Under the pieces are notes generated by a model. The model was not told the DNA's origin. It was given only the letters and a program-made list of their open reading frames with translations, and made no database searches. The translations under genes and the position numbers were made by a program. From positions 62,001-126,000 of the forward strand of contig CALUKU010000002.1 of the NCBI GenBank assembly GCA_944321295.1: 64,000 bases of DNA. Reading direction: 5' to 3'. This DNA is from an uncultured Prevotella sp. GTDB lineage: Bacteria; Bacteroidota; Bacteroidia; Bacteroidales; Bacteroidaceae. How positions within the stretch are numbered: the stretch's first letter is position 1; each line of letters opens with the position of its first letter. Below are positions 25,133-33,715 of the stretch, in pieces.

Positions 25133-27445
25133 ATGCAGAAAAACCTGGTAATCGTCGAGAGTCCGGCCAAGGCCAAGACCATAGAGAAGTTCTTGGGCAA
25201 GGACTATAAAGTGATGTCGAGTTACGGCCACATCCGCGACCTGAAGAAAAAGGAACTGAGCATAGACACAGACACCTTCCGCCCCGACTATGAGATACCC
25301 GAGGAGAAGAAGAAGCTCGTGGGCGAGCTGCGCGCCAGCGCCAAGAACGCCGAGAAGGTGTGGCTGGCGTCCGATGAGGACCGCGAGGGAGAGGCCATAT
25401 CGTGGCACCTGTGCGAGGTGCTCGGACTTGACGAGGAGAACACCAACCGCATTGTGTTCCACGAGATAACAAAGCCCGCCATACTCAGCGCCATCGAGCA
25501 CCCGCGCCACCTTGACATGAACCTCGTCAACGCCCAGCAGGCCCGCCGCGTGCTCGACCGCCTCGTGGGCTTCAAGCTCTCGCCCGTGCTCTGGCGCAAG
25601 GTGAAGCCGGCCCTCTCGGCCGGCCGCGTGCAGAGCGTGGCCGTAAGGCTCATAGTAGAGCGCGAGCGCGAGATACAGGCCTTCAAGAGCGAGCCTTACT
25701 ACCGCGTGGGCGCGGTGTTCCTCGTGCCCGCCGGCGACGGCCACACGGCCGAGGTGAAGGCCGAGCTCGACAGGCGCTTCGCCACGCACGACGAGGTGAT
25801 GGACTTCCTCGACAAGTGCAAGACGGCCGACTTCACCGTGGCCGGCATAGTAAAGAAGCCCATGAAGCGCACCCCCGCGCCCCCCTTCACCACGTCGACC
25901 CTGCAGCAGGAGGCCGCCCGCAAGCTCGGCTTCACCGTGTCGCAGACGATGATGGTGGCGCAGCACCTCTACGAGAACGGACGCATAACCTACATGCGTA
26001 CCGACTCGGTCAACCTCTCGTCGCTCTGCATCAACTCAAGCAAGGAGGAGATAACCAAGCACTGGGGCGCCGAGTACAGCAAGCCGCGCCAGTACCACAC
26101 CCACTCTAAGGGCGCCCAGGAGGCCCACGAGGCCATACGCCCCACGTACATGGCCGACACACAGATAGACGGCACGCAGCAGGAGAAGCGCCTCTACGAC
26201 CTCATCTGGAAGCGCACCGCCGCCAGCCAGATGGCCGACGCGCAGACCGAGAAGACCACCGTGACGATAAGCATATCGGGCGCCGAGGAGCAGTTCGTGG
26301 CAACGGGCGAGGTGGTAAAGTTCGACGGCTTCCTGAAAGTCTACCGCGAGTCGTCAGACGACGAGGCCGAAGGCCACGACGACACGTCGCACACACTGCC
26401 CGAGATGATTGAGGGCGAGCCCATGAAGCGCCAGGAGATAACCGCCGTGCAGCGCTTCAGCCAAGGCCCCGTGCGCTACACCGAGGCCAGCCTCGTGCGC
26501 AAGCTCGAGGAGCTGGGCATAGGCCGACCCTCGACCTACGCCCCCACAATCAGCACCATACAGCAGCGCGAGTACGTCCAGAAGGGCGACAAGAAGGGCG
26601 ACGAGCGCTTCTACACCGTTGACACGCTCGACGCCTCGGGCGGCATGACCAACCGCACGAAGAGCGAGATGGCCGGCAGCGAGAAGGGCAAGCTGCTGCC
26701 TACCGACATAGGAATCGTCGTTAACGACTTCCTCATGAAATACTTCCCCGCCATCATGGACTACAACTTCACCGCCAAGGTGGAGCACCAGTTTGACACC
26801 ATAGCCGAGGGCAAGGCCCAGTGGACCGACATGATAGCCGACTTCTACCGCAAGTTCGAGCCAACCGTCGAGAACACCCTCAACGCCCGCGAGGAGCACA
26901 AGGCCGGCGAGCGCGAGCTGGGCCGCGAGCCCAAGACGGGCAAGCCCGTATTCGTGAAGATAGGCCGCTTCGGCCCCGTGGTGCAGATAGGCAAGGCCGA
27001 GGACGACGAGAAGCCACGCTTCGCCCAGCTGCCCGCCGACAAGAGCATCGAGACCATCACGCTCGACGAGGCCCTCGAGCTGTTCCGCCTGCCCCGCACC
27101 GTGGGCGACTTCGAGGGCAAGCCCGTCGTCATAGGCGCCGGCCGCTTCGGCCCCTACGTCATGCACGACAAGAAGTACGTGTCGCTGCCCAAGACCGAGA
27201 ACCCCCTCACCGTCACCCTCGACACCGCCGTAGAACTCATACGGAAGAAGCGCCGACAGGAAACCGAGCGCCACATCAAGACCTTCGCCGACGAGCCCAA
27301 GCTCGAGGTGATGAACGGCCGCTACGGCCCCTACCTGGCCTACGACGGCAAGAACTACCGCCTGCCCAAGGCGATGCACGAGCGCGCCGCCGAGCTGACC
27401 CTCGAAGAGTGCATGGACGTAATCAACAACTCAAAGAAAAAGTAA
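25133..27445 (+). CDS. topA: DNA topoisomerase I
   Basis: A 770-residue type IA topoisomerase that relaxes negative supercoils. TOPRIM domain with LVIVESPAKAKTIEKFLG at the start and the acidic triad in SDEDREGEAISWHL (~82-95); the active tyrosine is in ENGRITYMRTDSVNL near residue 290. The C-terminal part has GRFGPVVQIGK, GRFGPYVMHDKKYV and GRYGPYLAYDGKNYRLP, basic repeats that replace the zinc fingers of E. coli TopA, as in other Bacteroidetes. A promoter precedes it and aroK follows after 7 bp, so topA-aroK form an operon. Confidence 0.97.
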   Translation: MQKNLVIVESPAKAKTIEKFLGKDYKVMSSYGHIRDLKKKELSIDTDTFRPDYEIPEEKKKLVGELRASAKNAEKVWLASDEDREGEAISWHLCEVLGLDEENTNRIVFHEITKPAILSAIEHPRHLDMNLVNAQQARRVLDRLVGFKLSPVLWRKVKPALSAGRVQSVAVRLIVEREREIQAFKSEPYYRVGAVFLVPAGDGHTAEVKAELDRRFATHDEVMDFLDKCKTADFTVAGIVKKPMKRTPAPPFTTSTLQQEAARKLGFTVSQTMMVAQHLYENGRITYMRTDSVNLSSLCINSSKEEITKHWGAEYSKPRQYHTHSKGAQEAHEAIRPTYMADTQIDGTQQEKRLYDLIWKRTAASQMADAQTEKTTVTISISGAEEQFVATGEVVKFDGFLKVYRESSDDEAEGHDDTSHTLPEMIEGEPMKRQEITAVQRFSQGPVRYTEASLVRKLEELGIGRPSTYAPTISTIQQREYVQKGDKKGDERFYTVDTLDASGGMTNRTKSEMAGSEKGKLLPTDIGIVVNDFLMKYFPAIMDYNFTAKVEHQFDTIAEGKAQWTDMIADFYRKFEPTVENTLNAREEHKAGERELGREPKTGKPVFVKIGRFGPVVQIGKAEDDEKPRFAQLPADKSIETITLDEALELFRLPRTVGDFEGKPVVIGAGRFGPYVMHDKKYVSLPKTENPLTVTLDTAVELIRKKRRQETERHIKTFADEPKLEVMNGRYGPYLAYDGKNYRLPKAMHERAAELTLEECMDVINNSKKK

Positions 27446-27452
27446 CCCCACC

Positions 27453-27980
27453 ATGCGACGCGTCATCATCGTAGGCTACATGGGAGCCGGCAAGACGACC
27501 GTAGGCCGCGCCCTGGCCAAGGACACGGGCATGCAGTTCTACGACCTCGACTGGTACATAGAGGCACGCATGCGCAAGACCGTGCCCCAGCTCTTCGCCG
27601 AGCGGGGCGAAGAGGGCTTCCGCCTCGTAGAGCGCAACATGCTACACGAGGCAGCCGAGTTCGAGGACGTGGTGCTCAGCTGCGGCGGAGGCACGCCGTG
27701 CTTCTTCGACAACATGGACTACATGAACTCGCTCGGCGACACCGTCTACCTGAAAGCCTCGCCCGAGGTGCTCTGCGCACACCTCAGGATGGGCAAGACG
27801 CGCCGGCCCCTCATCGAGGGCAAGGGACCCGACGAGCTGCTCGGCTTCGTCGCCGAACAGCTGGCACGCCGCGAGCCTTACTACGCCAAGGCCCGCCACA
27901 CGCTCGACGTCAACCTGCTCGACAACTACGAGAAGATAAAGATATCAGTCAGCCGCCTGCGCGACATGCTCGGCATATAG
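27453..27980 (+). CDS. aroK: Shikimate kinase
   Basis: Phosphorylates shikimate with ATP in aromatic amino acid synthesis. The 175-residue P-loop kinase shows Walker A GYMGAGKTTVGRALAKD, the shikimate-binding DLDWYIEAR and RGEEGFRLVERNML, and CGGGTPCF. Full length. Seven bp from topA, so probably co-transcribed; the pairing looks positional, not functional. Confidence 0.96.
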   Translation: MRRVIIVGYMGAGKTTVGRALAKDTGMQFYDLDWYIEARMRKTVPQLFAERGEEGFRLVERNMLHEAAEFEDVVLSCGGGTPCFFDNMDYMNSLGDTVYLKASPEVLCAHLRMGKTRRPLIEGKGPDELLGFVAEQLARREPYYAKARHTLDVNLLDNYEKIKISVSRLRDMLGI

Positions 27981-28099
27981 GCCGGCCGACATTATATATA
28001 TAAGAACGGTAAACCAAATCAAAAAAACACCGCCTCCCCCGACGGCACACAACCCCCGCCCCAAGCGGAGCCGGGCGGCGGCGACATCCCGGAACAGAC

Positions 28100-29992
28100 A
28101 TGAAAAAATGGACCATCGAAGACTCTAACGAGCTTTACAACATCAGCGGCTGGGGCACGTCCTACTTCGGCATCAACGACAAGGGCGACATATACGTGAC
28201 GCCCTGCAAGGACAACGTACAGATAGACCTGCACGACGTGCTCGACGAACTGGCCCTGCGCGACGTCACGCCACCCGTGCTGCTGCGCTTCCCCGACATC
28301 CTCGACAACCGCATCGAGAAGACGTGGAGCTGCTTCAGGAAAGCCTCCGAGGAATACGGCTTCAAGGGCGAGAACTTCATCATCTACCCCATCAAGGTCA
28401 ACCAGATGCAGCCCGTCGTTGAGGAGATAATCAGCCACGGACGCAAGTTCAACCTCGGCCTCGAGGCCGGCTCGAAGCCCGAGCTGCACGCCGTCATCGC
28501 CGTGCAGTGCCAGAGCGACTCGCTCATCATCTGCAACGGATACAAGGACCAGAGCTACATCGAGCTGGCACTGCTCGCCCAGAAGATGGGCAAGAGGATA
28601 TTCATAGTCGTTGAGAAGCTCAACGAGCTTGACACCATAAGCCGCGCCGCCAAGAAGCTCGGCGTGAAGCCCAACCTCGGCATAAGGATAAAGCTGGCCT
28701 CCTCGGGCAGCGGCAAGTGGGAGGAGAGCGGCGGCGACGCCAGCAAGTTCGGGCTGACAAGCTCGGAGCTGCTCACCGCCCTCGAGATACTCGAGAAGAA
28801 GGGCATGAAGGACTGCCTGCGCCTCATACACTTCCACATCGGCAGCCAGATAACCAAGATACGCCGCATACAGACCGCCCTGAAGGAAGCCTCGCAGTTC
28901 TACATCCAGCTGCACAAGATGGGCTACAACGTCGATTTCGTCGACTGCGGCGGAGGCCTCGGCGTCGACTACGACGGCACGCGCTCGCCCAACAGCGAAA
29001 GCTCCGTCAACTACTCAATCCAGGAATACGTCAACGACTGCATCTACACCTTCGTCGAGGCGGCCGACCGCTACGGCATACCGCACCCCAACCTCATCAC
29101 CGAGAGCGGCCGCTCGCTGTCGGCACACCACTCGGTGCTCGTCATCGACGTGCTCGAAACGGCGTCGCTGCCCGAGATGGACGAGGACTACGAGCCTAAC
29201 GAAAGCTCGCACAAGCTCGTCAAGGACCTCTACGACATCTGGGACAACCTCAACCCCCGCACCATGCTCGAGGACTGGCACGACGCCGAGCAGATACGCG
29301 AGGATGCCCTCGACCTCTTCGAGCACGGCATGGTAGACCTCAAGACACGCGCCGAGATAGAGCGCATGTACTGGAGCGTGTGCCGCGAGATCAACGCCAT
29401 AGCCAAGCGCCTCAAGCACGTGCCCGAGGAGCTGCGCGGCCTCGACAAGCTCCTGGCCGACAAGTACTTCTGCAACTTCTCGCTCTTCCAGTCGCTGCCC
29501 GACGCCTGGGCCATCGACCAGATATTCCCCATCGTGCCCCTGCAGCGCCTTAACGAGCGCCCCACGCGCAGCGCCACGCTGCAGGACATCACCTGCGACA
29601 GCGACGGCAAGATAGCCAACTTCGTCACCAACCGCAACATATCCAACATCCTGCCCGTGCACGCCCTGCGCAAGAACGAGCCTTACTACCTCGGCGTGTT
29701 CCTCGTAGGCGCCTACCAGGAGATACTCGGCGACATGCACAACCTCTTCGGCGACACCAACGCCGCCCACATAACCGTTAAGGACGGCAAGTACCACATC
29801 GACCAGATCTTCGACGGCGAAACCGTCGAGGAGGTGCTCGAGTACGTGCAGTACAACCCCAAGAAGCTCGTGCGCCAGCTCGAGGTGTGGGTGGCCAAGA
29901 GCGTCAAGCAGGGCAAGATATCGCTCGAGGAGGGCAAGGAGTTCCTCTCCAACTACCGCTCGGGCCTCTACGGATACACTTATCTTGAGTAA
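28100..29992 (+). CDS. speA: Biosynthetic arginine decarboxylase
   Basis: Decarboxylates arginine to agmatine, first step of the agmatine route to putrescine/spermidine. The 630-residue fold III PLP enzyme has the PLP lysine in YPIKVNQMQPVVEEI (~100), LGLEAGSKPELHAVIA, the substrate-side HFHIGSQI and VDCGGGLGVDYDGT, and ITESGRSLSAHHSVL. Length is typical of SpeA. It starts with EDSNELYNISGWGTSYFGIN as in Bacteroides. The gap before it (27981-28099) has CCGCCTCCCCCGACGGC-type GC-rich palindromic sequence and no clear promoter, so read-through from topA-aroK is possible. Confidence 0.95.
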   Translation: MKKWTIEDSNELYNISGWGTSYFGINDKGDIYVTPCKDNVQIDLHDVLDELALRDVTPPVLLRFPDILDNRIEKTWSCFRKASEEYGFKGENFIIYPIKVNQMQPVVEEIISHGRKFNLGLEAGSKPELHAVIAVQCQSDSLIICNGYKDQSYIELALLAQKMGKRIFIVVEKLNELDTISRAAKKLGVKPNLGIRIKLASSGSGKWEESGGDASKFGLTSSELLTALEILEKKGMKDCLRLIHFHIGSQITKIRRIQTALKEASQFYIQLHKMGYNVDFVDCGGGLGVDYDGTRSPNSESSVNYSIQEYVNDCIYTFVEAADRYGIPHPNLITESGRSLSAHHSVLVIDVLETASLPEMDEDYEPNESSHKLVKDLYDIWDNLNPRTMLEDWHDAEQIREDALDLFEHGMVDLKTRAEIERMYWSVCREINAIAKRLKHVPEELRGLDKLLADKYFCNFSLFQSLPDAWAIDQIFPIVPLQRLNERPTRSATLQDITCDSDGKIANFVTNRNISNILPVHALRKNEPYYLGVFLVGAYQEILGDMHNLFGDTNAAHITVKDGKYHIDQIFDGETVEEVLEYVQYNPKKLVRQLEVWVAKSVKQGKISLEEGKEFLSNYRSGLYGYTYLE

Positions 29993-30006
29993 CGGGAGTG
30001 TATCAA

Positions 30007-30146
30007 AATTAAGAAGTTAGAGGAGTTAACGGGAGTCAGGCTCGCTTTGCTCGCCCGGAGTTAACTGACAATAGCTTGAATTTCAGCAACTTGGCATTTG
30101 TCAGTTAACTCCCGATAACTCCGACGCGAAGCGTCTAACTCCTGTT
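30007..30146. repeat. GTTAACTCC element, copy 3 (near-identical inverse of copy 1)
   Basis: Reverse-complementing this block gives a sequence almost the same as 4311-4462, including the GACGCTTCGCGTC shoulder, the TGCCAAGTTGCTGAAATT centre and the GGGCGAGCAAAGCGAGCC shoulder. Two such copies 26 kb apart in opposite orientation show dispersal of a defined ~140-bp unit. Confidence 0.88.
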
Positions 30147-30185
30147 TACTACATTTAGATACGCCCTCATATAAATCATTCGGCA

Positions 30186-30959
30186 ATGAAACATCCCCTT
30201 ACAGTAATAAAGGTAGGCGGCGCCGTCGTCGAGAACGACGGCAGCCTCGACAGCCTGCTGCGCGGCTTTGCCGCCGTAGAGGGCCGCAAGGTGCTCGTAC
30301 ACGGCGGCGGGCGCCGCGCTACGGCCGTAGCCGCCAGCCTCGGCATTGAGAGCCGCATGGTGGGCGGCCGCCGCGTAACCGACGGCGACATGCTCGACGT
30401 GGTGACGATGGTCTACGGCGGACTGGTCAACAAGAACGTCGTGGCCCGCCTGCAGGCTCTCGGCGTCGACGCCCTCGGGCTTACCGGCGCCGACATGGAC
30501 GTCATCCGCTCGCACAAGCGGCCCGTGAAGGACGTCGACTACGGCTTCGTGGGCGACGTAGAGCGCGTCGACGGCGCCAAGCTCGCGCGCCTCATTGAGG
30601 CCGGCGTGACGCCCGTCATGGCCCCCCTTACGCACGACGGCCGCGGCCGCATGCTCAACACCAACGCCGACACCATAGCCGCCGAGACGGCCAAGGCCCT
30701 CGCCGCCGACTATGACGTCACGCTTGTTTACTGCTTCGAGAAGCCCGGCGTGCTGGCCGACCCCGACGACGACTCTTCCCTAATACCCGTAATCACGCGG
30801 CAAGACTTCGCCCGCCTCGCCGCCGACGGCACCGTGGCCGGCGGCATGCTGCCCAAGCTCGAGAACGCCTTCGCTGCCATCTCGGCCGGCGTGGCCCGCG
30901 TCAACATCACCTGCGCCGCGGCCATTGACGGCCGTCACGGAACGATAGTGAAGGAATAG
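30186..30959 (+). CDS. argB: Acetylglutamate (or acylglutamate) kinase
   Basis: Phosphorylates the N-acylglutamate gamma-carboxyl in arginine synthesis. The 257-residue amino-acid kinase shows KVGGAVVENDGSLDSLLRGF, LVHGGGRRATAVAASLG, the glutamate-side RRVTDGDMLDVVTMVYGG and NTNADTIAAETAKAL. Normal length. In Bacteroides this pathway uses succinylated rather than acetylated intermediates, so the acyl group cannot be fixed from sequence. Located 15-20 kb from argC/D/G/R, directly after speA: a synthesis gene beside an arginine-consuming gene. Confidence 0.95.
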   Translation: MKHPLTVIKVGGAVVENDGSLDSLLRGFAAVEGRKVLVHGGGRRATAVAASLGIESRMVGGRRVTDGDMLDVVTMVYGGLVNKNVVARLQALGVDALGLTGADMDVIRSHKRPVKDVDYGFVGDVERVDGAKLARLIEAGVTPVMAPLTHDGRGRMLNTNADTIAAETAKALAADYDVTLVYCFEKPGVLADPDDDSSLIPVITRQDFARLAADGTVAGGMLPKLENAFAAISAGVARVNITCAAAIDGRHGTIVKE

Positions 30960-30960
30960 G

Positions 30961-31065
30961 GGAGGGACGGCAATAGCCCTGCAACGGCGCGTCAGGCCAA
31001 TCCGGCTCATCAGGCTTATTTCCCTATCCGGCCTATTGGGCCTATTATCCTATCAAGCTTAATCC
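30961..31065. repeat. Composite repeat, partial copy (GGCAATAGCCCTGCAACGGCG plus GGCCTATTGGGCC array)
   Basis: Begins right after the argB stop: GGCAATAGCCCTGCAACGGC then CAGGCCAATCCGGCTCATCA and TATCCGGCCTATTGGGCCTA. The centre matches the duplicated unit at 8820/8893, but the leading GGAGTTAA array is absent here. Confidence 0.7.
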
Positions 31066-31145
31066 CTTGTTTTATTAATATCTGTTAAATCCGCCGTTTT
31101 CTTGTAACATTCTTCCCCCTGAATCGTCATTCAATTAGAGAGCAG

Positions 31146-31652
31146 ATGAAAAATATCAGTTTCCGCGACGACGTGCTGCCGCTAAAGAACGTTCTCTACC
31201 GCTTGGCGCTGAGGATTACGCTCAGCCGCGAGGAGGCCGAGGACATAGTGCAGGACACTCTGCTCAAGGTGTGGAACCGGCGCGACGACTGGCACGACAT
31301 CGACTCTATCGAGGCGTTCAGCCTCACGGTCTGCCGCAACCTCTCGCTCGACAGGATTAAGAAGGCTTCAGGCCAGCCGGTAGGCACCGACGAGGCTGCC
31401 GCCGAGGCCGAGGACGACGACCCTTACGAGCGCGCGGCGCAGCGCGACAGGGTGGAGCAGGTGAGGCGCATCGTTGACTCGCTGCCCGAGAAACAGAGGA
31501 GCTGCATGCAGCTGCGCGACTTCGAGGGCAAGAGCTACAAGGAGATAGCCCTGGCGCTCGCCATGAGCGAGGAGCAGGTGAAGGTGAACATCTTCCGTGC
31601 GCGCCAGGCCGTGAAACAAAAGTTTGACGAAATCGAAAGATATGGACTATAA
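31146..31652 (+). CDS. ECF-type RNA polymerase sigma factor
   Basis: A 168-residue group 4 sigma factor. Region 2 is in residues ~10-75 (ALRITLSREEAEDIVQDTLL, then WNRRDDWHDIDSIEAFSLTV), region 4 in ~110-160 (LPEKQRSCMQLRDFEGKSYK, then EIALALAMSEEQVKVNIFRA, a helix-turn-helix). It should direct core polymerase to a small regulon in response to a stress. The next gene starts inside its 3' end (ATG 31642, 11-bp overlap), the usual sigma/anti-sigma arrangement. Confidence 0.92.
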   Translation: MKNISFRDDVLPLKNVLYRLALRITLSREEAEDIVQDTLLKVWNRRDDWHDIDSIEAFSLTVCRNLSLDRIKKASGQPVGTDEAAAEAEDDDPYERAAQRDRVEQVRRIVDSLPEKQRSCMQLRDFEGKSYKEIALALAMSEEQVKVNIFRARQAVKQKFDEIERYGL

Positions 31653-32106
31653 GTATATCGAACAACTGATGGAACGCTACTGGGCGGGCGAAACGTCGCT
31701 CGAGGAGGAGCAGATCCTGAGGGCCTTCTTCAGCCAGAAGGACGTGCCCGCCGGCCTGCAGGCCTATAAGGACCTCTTCGCCTACCAGCGCTCGGAGGTC
31801 GAGGCCGACACGCTCGGAGCCGACTTCGACGCCCGCATGGCCGCCCTCGTTGACGAGCCGGCGCCCGTCAAGGCGCGCACGGTCAGCTTGACGCAGAGGC
31901 TCATGCCGCTGTTCAAGGCGGCCGCCGTGGTGGCTATGTTCCTGACGCTGGGCAACGCCGCGCAGGTGGCCTTCACGGGCCGCGGCGACGAGCCGTCTAC
32001 GGCCGTCTACCAGCGGGCGCACGAAGGCCCGTCGGTGGCGATGGGCGACTCGGCCAAGGTTGACACCGTAAAGCAGGCTAACGCAGCGCCTGCCATCATC
32101 AAATAA
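31642..32106 (+). CDS. Probable anti-sigma partner, small single-span membrane protein
   Basis: A 154-residue protein with an N-terminal cytoplasmic helical part (YIEQLMERYWAGETSLEEEQ), a single hydrophobic segment (FKAAAVVAMFLTLGNAAQVA) near residue 95-115 and a short, acidic extracytoplasmic tail. There is no zinc-binding HxxxCxxC, so it is not a classical ZAS protein, but the WAGETSLEEEQILRAFF block is common in Bacteroidetes proteins coupled to ECF sigma factors. Starts within the sigma gene. The anti-sigma role is inferred from overlap, topology and context; similar proteins often carry uninformative or misleading names. Confidence 0.68.
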   Translation: MDYKYIEQLMERYWAGETSLEEEQILRAFFSQKDVPAGLQAYKDLFAYQRSEVEADTLGADFDARMAALVDEPAPVKARTVSLTQRLMPLFKAAAVVAMFLTLGNAAQVAFTGRGDEPSTAVYQRAHEGPSVAMGDSAKVDTVKQANAAPAIIK

Positions 32107-32214
32107 CGGAATTTTCTAGCTTTCTCTATAAAACAGTGTTTAATAAAACAACTACAACGAAGCTGTGAAGCTTCATTTCTCTCAAATTTTCATAACATAC
32201 TAACGTGAAGAAAG

Positions 32215-32244
32215 AGAGCCGCGGCCGAGGGAGGCCGCGGCTCT
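32215..32244 (+). terminator. Hairpin after the sigma/anti-sigma pair
   Basis: Perfect 12-bp stem AGAGCCGCGGCC / GGCCGCGGCTCT, loop GAGGGA, followed by TTGATGTTTTT. About 110 bp after the stop. Confidence 0.6.
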
Positions 32245-32261
32245 TGATGTTTTTACAAAAG

Positions 32262-32668
32262 CCCCTCCCGACCTCATCAAAGCCCCTCCCAACCTCCCCA
32301 AGGGGAGGAGTTTGGTATGTTTTGCAGGCGGGTGTTTTGTCGGATTAACGTGGACTATAAGGAAAACACCCTCTGGTAGGGACATAATTTATTATGTCCG
32401 CACGTTTCGTAGAAACGTATTTCATTTGAATTTACTACTTATACGCTCTTTGCTTTCAGCGAACATCGTTTCAGAGCGTGCGGACATAATAAATTATGTC
32501 CCTACCAGGCGGGTGTTTTCGTTGTTGGTGAAGCCATGTAGTGGTTATGTCTAACCGGCGTAAGTTCAAATGTCGTTGGTAATGTCAAGCTCCTCCCCTT
32601 GGGGAGGTCGGGAGGGGCTTTGATGAGGTCGGGAGGGGCTTCGGGGCTTTGAGGTCGGGAGGGGCTTT
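32262..32668. repeat. Nested inverted element: CCTCCCCAAGGGGAGG arms around a GACATAAT element
   Basis: The left arm has AAAGCCCCTCCCGACCTCAT and CCTCCCAACCTCCCCAAGGG (32262-32312). The right arm has CTCCTCCCCTTGGGGAGGTC followed by three GGTCGGGAGGGGCTT units (32588-32668). Between them lies the MITE-like element 32361-32520. The right arm ends 1 bp before the stop of the next minus-strand gene. Confidence 0.82.
32361..32520. mobile_element. MITE-like GACATAAT element, copy A
   Basis: Terminal inverted repeats GGTAGGGACATAATTTATTA and its complement, continuing to GTCCGCACG; outer flanks GAAAACACCC / GGGTGTTTTC are also inverted. Internal hairpin CGTTTCGTAGAAACG. Five such elements are in the window (also 53423, 55464, 59637, 63509). 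No coding capacity. Confidence 0.8.
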
Positions 32669-33628
32669 TCACCACTTCAGCCTGCCGTACTTCTCCATGC
32701 ACCACAGCTGCCACGAGTTTAGCGTGTTCTGCCACACCACGTAGGCGCAGGGCGCTATGGCCACGACGGGGTTGAGGTATATCATGACGAGCCAAATGCC
32801 CACGCCCGTGTTCTTCTGCCCCAGGGCCTGTCCGCCGTCAACGCTGTCGCCGAAACGTCGGCCTACGGCCTTGCCCGTGCCGAAGAGCACGATGGTCACT
32901 ACGGCGGGCACCAGTATCAGCGCGGCCATCGAGAGGGCCGATATGCCGGCCGTGAAGATGTTGTGGAGCGTCAGGCCCATGACAATCGACAGGTTGACGG
33001 CCCAGAAGTAGAAGCCCAGGTTGCGATGCTCCTTAATCCTCTTGGCGGCCTTGGGCAGCCAGCGTCGCGTGGCCATGGCGCAGATGAAGGGCATGACGAG
33101 CACGAGGGCCGTGCGCTCGAGTATCGTCATGAACGACGACGCGAAGTCGAGGTCGGCGTGAAGCTCTATCATCGGGAACATCAGCGGCACGAGCAAGGCC
33201 GTCACGGCGTTGTCGATCAGCGTGTAGACGGTCATCGAGGCTATGCTGCCGCCCAGCTTCTCGGTCACCACGGCGGCGGCCGACGCCGTGGGGCAGATGA
33301 CGCAGGCGAAGGCGCCCTCGAGGGCCAGCCGCAGCGTAGGGTCGGCCGTCGACTTCACGGCCACCACCAGCGCGCCGGCCATGGCTATGCGTATGGCCTG
33401 CATCAGCACGTGCCACGAGCGCAGCCTGAGGTCGTGCAGGCGTATCTTGCAGAACGTGACGTAGAGCGTCATGAAGATGAGCACGGGCAATATCTCGAGG
33501 AACCACGGGCCTACGGCCTCGCCTACGGGCTCAAGAAAGGGCACCTCGGCGAACAGCAGGTAGACGCACGCGCCGGCCGCCATGGCGCACGGCAGCGTCC
33601 ACTCCTTTATGAACTTGATTATTTCCAT
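32669..33628 (-). CDS. Bile acid:sodium symporter/arsenite-permease-like (BASS family) membrane protein
   Basis: A 319-residue protein with about nine hydrophobic segments. The CVICPTASAAAVVTEKLGGS stretch near residue 115 and ALGQKNTGVGIWLVMIYLNP near 275 match the two crossover motifs of the BASS/sodium-bile acid symporter fold. Substrate is uncertain; in gut anaerobes such proteins may carry organic anions such as pantoate or keto acids rather than bile acids. ATG 33628 (MEIIKFIKEWTLP) is preferred to an upstream in-frame ATG at 33688. The stop codon abuts the GGGAGGGGCTTTT arm of the nested repeat. Confidence 0.8.
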   Translation of the reverse strand: MEIIKFIKEWTLPCAMAAGACVYLLFAEVPFLEPVGEAVGPWFLEILPVLIFMTLYVTFCKIRLHDLRLRSWHVLMQAIRIAMAGALVVAVKSTADPTLRLALEGAFACVICPTASAAAVVTEKLGGSIASMTVYTLIDNAVTALLVPLMFPMIELHADLDFASSFMTILERTALVLVMPFICAMATRRWLPKAAKRIKEHRNLGFYFWAVNLSIVMGLTLHNIFTAGISALSMAALILVPAVVTIVLFGTGKAVGRRFGDSVDGGQALGQKNTGVGIWLVMIYLNPVVAIAPCAYVVWQNTLNSWQLWCMEKYGRLKW

Positions 33629-33715
33629 CGTTGGTTGTCTTTCCGTTAAGGCGCTGCAAAAGTAATCATTATATCCATAACTTGGCACTACCCGGGGAGG
33701 GATTTTTTTATTATG

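Noticed and set aside
28019..28099. GC-rich sequence before speA as another CCTCCCC REP-like copy
   Set aside because: It has CCGCCTCCCCC and GCCCCAAGCGG pieces but no clear inverted partner or central TTGG/CCAA palindrome; too degenerate to assign.
32361..32520. Invertible promoter of the Bacteroides phase-variation type
   Set aside because: The element has inverted ends but no -7 box facing a gene in a position to switch, and no site-specific recombinase gene in the window.
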